From: Phoronis australis
Lineage: Eukaryota; Phoronida; Phoronidae
Assembly (NCBI GenBank): GCA_002633005.1
Contig: NMRA01000946.1
Coordinates: forward strand, 6,086-70,085
DNA: 64,000 nucleotides
Direction: 5' to 3'
Part shown: in pieces, positions 61,801 through 64,000 of the stretch
Position numbering within the stretch: position 1 is the stretch's first letter
How the letters are laid out: each line of letters begins with the position of its first letter
Made by a program: the position numbers and the translations under genes
Notes under the pieces: generated by a model
What the model was told of the DNA's origin: nothing
The model's database searches: none
The model's input: only the letters and a program-made list of their open reading frames with translations

Positions 61801-62458
61801 AAATCGCGACAAAAACAAGCTTTTTCTGTACTTATGAAACTACAAATTTTCTTATCACTAGTAATCGATTATTAAGAAACAGAGAATTTTTCATAATGGC
61901 GCTCTCTAGAAACAAAATTGACTTCCACTCTATCCCGACTCAGATTTGGTGAAGAGAAATTCTATGACTACATAGTGGAAATTTGCCGGCATTACGATAA
62001 CAGGACAGACGTTAAAGCGCTCTTTACACCAGTAGCCCGTGATTCCCATGGAATCTGCAGGTGGCGCTAACACCTGTCCGCCGAACACCTGATTGCTGTC
62101 TGGCGAGATAATGACTTTCAATATGGCCCGACTATTTCGAAATTTAGCTATTGCCATAGCCGGCTATCATCTCTATGCCACTGCAAATATATTGCACTTA
62201 TATTTAAATCCTTGTTCGAATAAGTCGTATTTTTTCGCTGACCCGAAGGTGACGAGTTAAGCGAGGTCGTTTGTTTTAGCAACATTAAATTCAAACTGCA
62301 GGAGGATGCCTTTTTAGAATAATTTTTTAAATATTGAAAGCAGTGTAACTTGTTGCCTTCTTCAGCCCGATGGCAGTGCGAATGATGAATGACCAGATGA
62401 TGCTGTTGGAGCGAGCCTTTATCGATCCCAATGGTTTACCTGGCAAGAAAAGTAACAG
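37892..62458 (+). CDS. FOLH1-like: Glutamate carboxypeptidase II / NAALADase-like, copy B, exons 1-17
   Basis: Tandem paralogue of the gene at 11304-24963, predicted to encode the same kind of type II membrane di-zinc carboxypeptidase. Exons: 37892-38238, 39625-39916, 40131-40256, 43976-44159, 45737-45833, 46450-46539, 46968-47053, 52483-52602, 53322-53404, 54305-54368, 54733-54800, 57261-57373, 58197-58287, 58577-58663, 59918-60089, 61014-61095, 62366-62458. The 731 complete codons are uninterrupted. Exon 1 is 30 bases shorter than in copy A; exons 2-17 match exactly in length and phase. Membrane segment is about residues 60-81. Active-site residues: H416, D426, E463, E464, D492, H598. The last exon (APSSHN region through stop) is not found before 64000. 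Intron 13 is GC-AG. The cytosolic tail has DSLPLL, a possible acidic dileucine sorting motif absent from copy A. Intron 3 holds a LINE and intron 7 has grown to 5.4 kb. Confidence 0.95.
38364..38530. repeat. Cluster of TTTTACG / CGTAAAA motifs in copy B intron 1
   Basis: At least six TTTTACG or CGTAAAA heptamers, plus TGTAAAA variants, occur within about 165 bases in both orientations (for example ACATTTTACGTC, ACATTTTACGTT, TTTTTACGTAA, CTTTTTACGAAA). It is not a simple tandem repeat. Confidence 0.5.
39308..39405 (-). mobile_element. Possible retroposon 3' tail with (AAC)n tail
   Basis: On the minus strand the order is GAGGACCATG, about 60 bases, CCTTGAATAAATTC, then AAT and AAC trinucleotide repeats. 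This matches the layout at 26851-27060 and fits a 3' retroposon end in copy B intron 1. The element family is not identified. Confidence 0.35.
41119..41630. repeat. Degenerate repeated units next to the LINE
   Basis: Four similar units start near 41126, 41265, 41435 and 41567. Each has a CTCCTAAACC-like start, a TTNATGAAA-like middle, and a GCAGATGTGTTCCTAGGA-like end followed by GAC/GACGG. Spacing is about 130-170 bases. They abut the 5' edge of the reverse transcriptase remnant and may be part of that element. Confidence 0.5.
41590..43630 (+). mobile_element. 5'-truncated, inactivated LINE (non-LTR reverse transcriptase)
   Basis: The translation shows a non-LTR reverse transcriptase: [74 protein letters not shown], then the YADD catalytic box at 42733-42744 and KTKIVVF, followed by a C-terminal [12 protein letters not shown] region. 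The upstream endonuclease domain is missing. Two compensating frameshifts (about 42490 and 42590) and TGA stops after 43206 and near 43235 inactivate it. It sits in intron 3 of copy B, which is 3719 bases against 1111 in copy A. Intron sequence resembling copy A resumes near 43750. The clade (CR1/jockey/I/L2 group) is undecided. Confidence 0.92.
44547..44825 (-). repeat. Dispersed repeat family 3, minus-oriented copy in copy B intron 4
   Basis: Reverse complement of the 36838-37120 repeat, sharing the TTTCTGCGGAAACC and AATATAAACATTTCGTAAC blocks. No open frame of note. Likely a non-autonomous element. Confidence 0.7.
45205..45550. repeat. Array of palindromic TACCnAnTnGGTA-like motifs in copy B intron 4
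   Basis: Near-palindromes recur at irregular intervals of roughly 20-100 bases: GTACCAAATGGTAC (about 45308), GCCAAATGGGTA (about 45327), ATACCAAATGGGTAC (about 45388), GTACCAAGTGGGTAC (about 45432) and ATACCTAATAGGTAT (about 45524), with weaker copies near 45205 and 45258. It is not a simple microsatellite. Confidence 0.55.
50056..50488 (-). mobile_element. Penelope-like element 3' fragment with inverted terminal piece
   Basis: On the minus strand from 50416, [19 protein letters not shown] is followed after a frameshift near 50355 by [20 protein letters not shown] and then [13 protein letters not shown]. This is the conserved C-terminal part of the Penelope GIY-YIG endonuclease region. The 3' end, about 50056-50113, recurs in inverted orientation at 50429-50488 (shared GACACCGAAACAT and AACAACAAC/GTTGTTGTT blocks). 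Inverted end duplication with 5' truncation is usual for this class. A hammerhead-like core lies in the 3' end. Confidence 0.72.
50098..50132 (-). ncRNA. Hammerhead-ribozyme-like core in the Penelope 3' end
   Basis: On the minus strand CTGAGGA (50126-50132) is followed by GGTGT, a loop, ACACC, then GAAAC. This matches the hammerhead order CUGANGA, stem II, GAAA. Penelope-like elements are known to carry hammerhead motifs. Stems I and III are poor here (stem III needs a bulge; stem I barely pairs), so this copy is probably inactive. Confidence 0.35.
54941..55061. repeat. Long near-perfect hairpin in copy B intron 11
   Basis: Arms of about 57 bases flank a loop of about six bases. Left-arm blocks CGCCATCTTGTC, GGCTTTCGAT and GCGAAA face GACATGATGGCG, ATCGAAAGTC and TTTCGC on the right. 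Copy A intron 11 has no equivalent. It could be a small foldback element or a source of a hairpin RNA. Confidence 0.7.
55206..55290. repeat. Short tandem repeat, period about 20 bases
   Basis: About three units of GTCGTTACTGTCGCATTGGT-like sequence with point differences, in copy B intron 11. Confidence 0.6.
58892..59000 (+). repeat. Dispersed repeat family 1, copy in GCPII-B intron 14
   Basis: Same-orientation match to 20421-20525, sharing CCCTGTTTTGATGATTTCAA, a CTGTCACCTGCTAA-type block and GCAGGAAT. It is in a different intron from the copy A member. Confidence 0.65.
61979..62118 (+). repeat. Dispersed repeat family 2, copy in GCPII-B intron 16
   Basis: Same-orientation match to 21331-21488, including GATAACAGGA, GTTAAAGCGCT and TCTGCAGGTGGCGCT blocks. 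Confidence 0.65.
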
Positions 62459-64000
62459 GTGATTAACTGACATTTAGAAACGATCCGTTGTACTTTTCGC
62501 GCCTACATGTATCTTCACTGTCTCAGAATACTGCTACTTTTGAAGATTGGTTATGCCTGATTTACCTCATTTCACTTCTGTTTGAAAATAGGATATCTTT
62601 TGGCTTCTAAAATCATGAATAATTGACACTTACCAGACAAGCTTGCATCTCCTATGACTGCGAAAGAAGTTCAGACCGCTCCATATGCAAATATAACGAT
62701 AATGTTTACTTTCCATTAACTATTCTATCAAATGGACTTTGAAAGGGACCAATTTTGAAGATTTTCGACAATAAAAAAATTCGTCAAGTTTTAATACAAT
62801 ATACTGTGCAATTCTGCCTGACATAAAAGTCTGAATTTCTAAATACAGTATCCTTTTCGATTGGCAATCAGATCTTCCCTTTGTCCCCCCGTTTTCCTTT
62901 GCCTCTGTACCTCCGCCCATTCCTCCCTCCAGCTGATCCTTTTCCGTTCAAGTCTTGTGGGCTTCTTACCGTGTGATAAATTGACCTTCCCTGCTTGCAT
63001 ATGCCCTTCTACCTGCTGTCACTGTTTATTTCGCTCTATATTTCGCTTCCGAGATCACTTGTCTGATGATGAGACACGTGGTCTCAAATTATGGCAACTA
63101 TTTTAACTTATTTATCAGTTAAGTCTCTTGGCGTTTTGCTTCCTAACAACGCGCCTGATGATAAGAAGAATTTATAGAGACTACGACCGAGTATATACTA
63201 AGCTGTCTAACAAAAAGTACAGTCGTGCCTTCAGCCATGATGAGTTAGTTTTGTATGTATGAGCATAAAAAGTCCTGGTGTATGTTTTAGTCTCAATACG
63301 AAGTCAAAAGGCTGGTTTTGGATCGTTATTTTTTGTCCTTCACAGTGAAAATATTTTGAACTTTAGCTTAATTCTTGCACAGAGAAACGAATTTGTCTTT
63401 TTTCCATTTTAGCTTACATTCTTCCTTATTGCATACCATGCCAATTTCAAATGGCCTATTGTGTTTGAATGACACCTAGCCATTTACTACCAACCGCCAA
63501 ATTCTAAGACACCATGCAGACCAGTTACCCCACTCTAAGCCCAGAATGTTGGCGGAGGACCTGTATCTGATTTGATTCGTAGCGCTACCAGCCGGATTAG
63601 TTTCCTTAAGTACCCCATTAGCGGCGTGAGGGGCTCTGGAATTGGTTTCGACCATGTGGGCGTGAATTGATGCCAATATCGTAGTGTCAACGTCCAGCTT
63701 GTGCAAAGGAATTTTGGCCAGCATCTGTGTTCAGTGAACAGGAGAGGACAATCGATGCACTCCTGGCAATACCTAATTTATCCTTGGTTAAAACGTTATC
63801 GTTTAAGGAAACTATTTGCAAAACAGTATTTTAATAGGCCAGGAAAAATCGCTCAAAAGATTCCTGATAAACAAATTTCAAATTTTCAACTTTTGCTGCA
63901 CATATAGGGACACGTATAACATGTTTATTTATACTTAAAATATTCACAACAACAACAGCTTTGCTGACAGGATACAGAACTTTTCAGTGAAATGAATAAT
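62459..64000 (+). other. Start of copy B intron 17; no exon found
   Basis: The donor at 62459 (AACAG|GTGATT) follows exon 17. A search by eye for the expected final exon (an acceptor followed by a His-Val and Ala-Pro-Ser-Ser-His-Asn coding block) found nothing up to 64000. The equivalent copy A intron is 727 bases, so this one exceeds 1.5 kb. I see no recognisable elements in it. Confidence 0.6.

Noticed and set aside
63060-63100. CTGATGA followed by a GAGAC/GTCTC stem, resembling a hammerhead ribozyme
   Set aside because: The bases after the stem are AAAT instead of GAAA, and no partner strands for stems I or III are visible.
63476-63724. 82-codon minus-strand frame near the window end
   Set aside because: No recognisable motif; could be a transposon scrap but unsupported.

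Overview
This is eukaryotic (metazoan) nuclear DNA. Genes are split by short spliceosomal introns, intergenic DNA is AT-rich, and the repeats are animal-type retroelements. The gene families, the GIY-YIG Penelope-like elements and the degenerate LINE fit a marine invertebrate, perhaps a non-vertebrate deuterostome such as a hemichordate, echinoderm or amphioxus. That placement is inference; nothing in the window proves the species.

Layout. (1) 197-7465, minus strand: the 5' eleven coding exons of PRPF19, the U-box/WD40 splicing factor; the remaining WD40 exons lie beyond base 1. (2) 7466-11303: a 3.8 kb head-to-head intergenic region with a short interstitial telomere-like tract. (3) 11304-24963, plus strand: a complete 18-exon M28-family glutamate carboxypeptidase II / NAALADase-like gene (copy A, 820 aa). 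(4) 24964-37891: intergenic DNA with a decayed Penelope-like element, a palindrome, a tandem duplication and a possible TIR element. (5) 37892 to beyond 64000, plus strand: a second, tandem GCPII-like gene (copy B); exons 1-17 are present and exon 18 lies off the window.

The two carboxypeptidase genes are tandem duplicates. Exons 2-17 have identical lengths and phases, and both copies splice intron 13 with a GC-AG pair. All six residues expected at the di-zinc active site are present in both, so both should be active type II membrane metallopeptidases. Parts of the substrate pocket and the cytosolic tails differ from human GCPII and from each other. Copy B introns have been expanded by insertions: a 5'-truncated LINE in intron 3, a Penelope 3' end in intron 7, and a long hairpin in intron 11.

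Exon coordinates were derived by hand from reading frame, GT/GC-AG borders and family conservation. I found no tRNA, rRNA or CRISPR array. One ambiguous base (n) is at 16517. No clearly novel multi-gene system is evident; the most notable items are the GC-AG intron pair, the pocket changes, and several undescribed foldback or palindromic elements.
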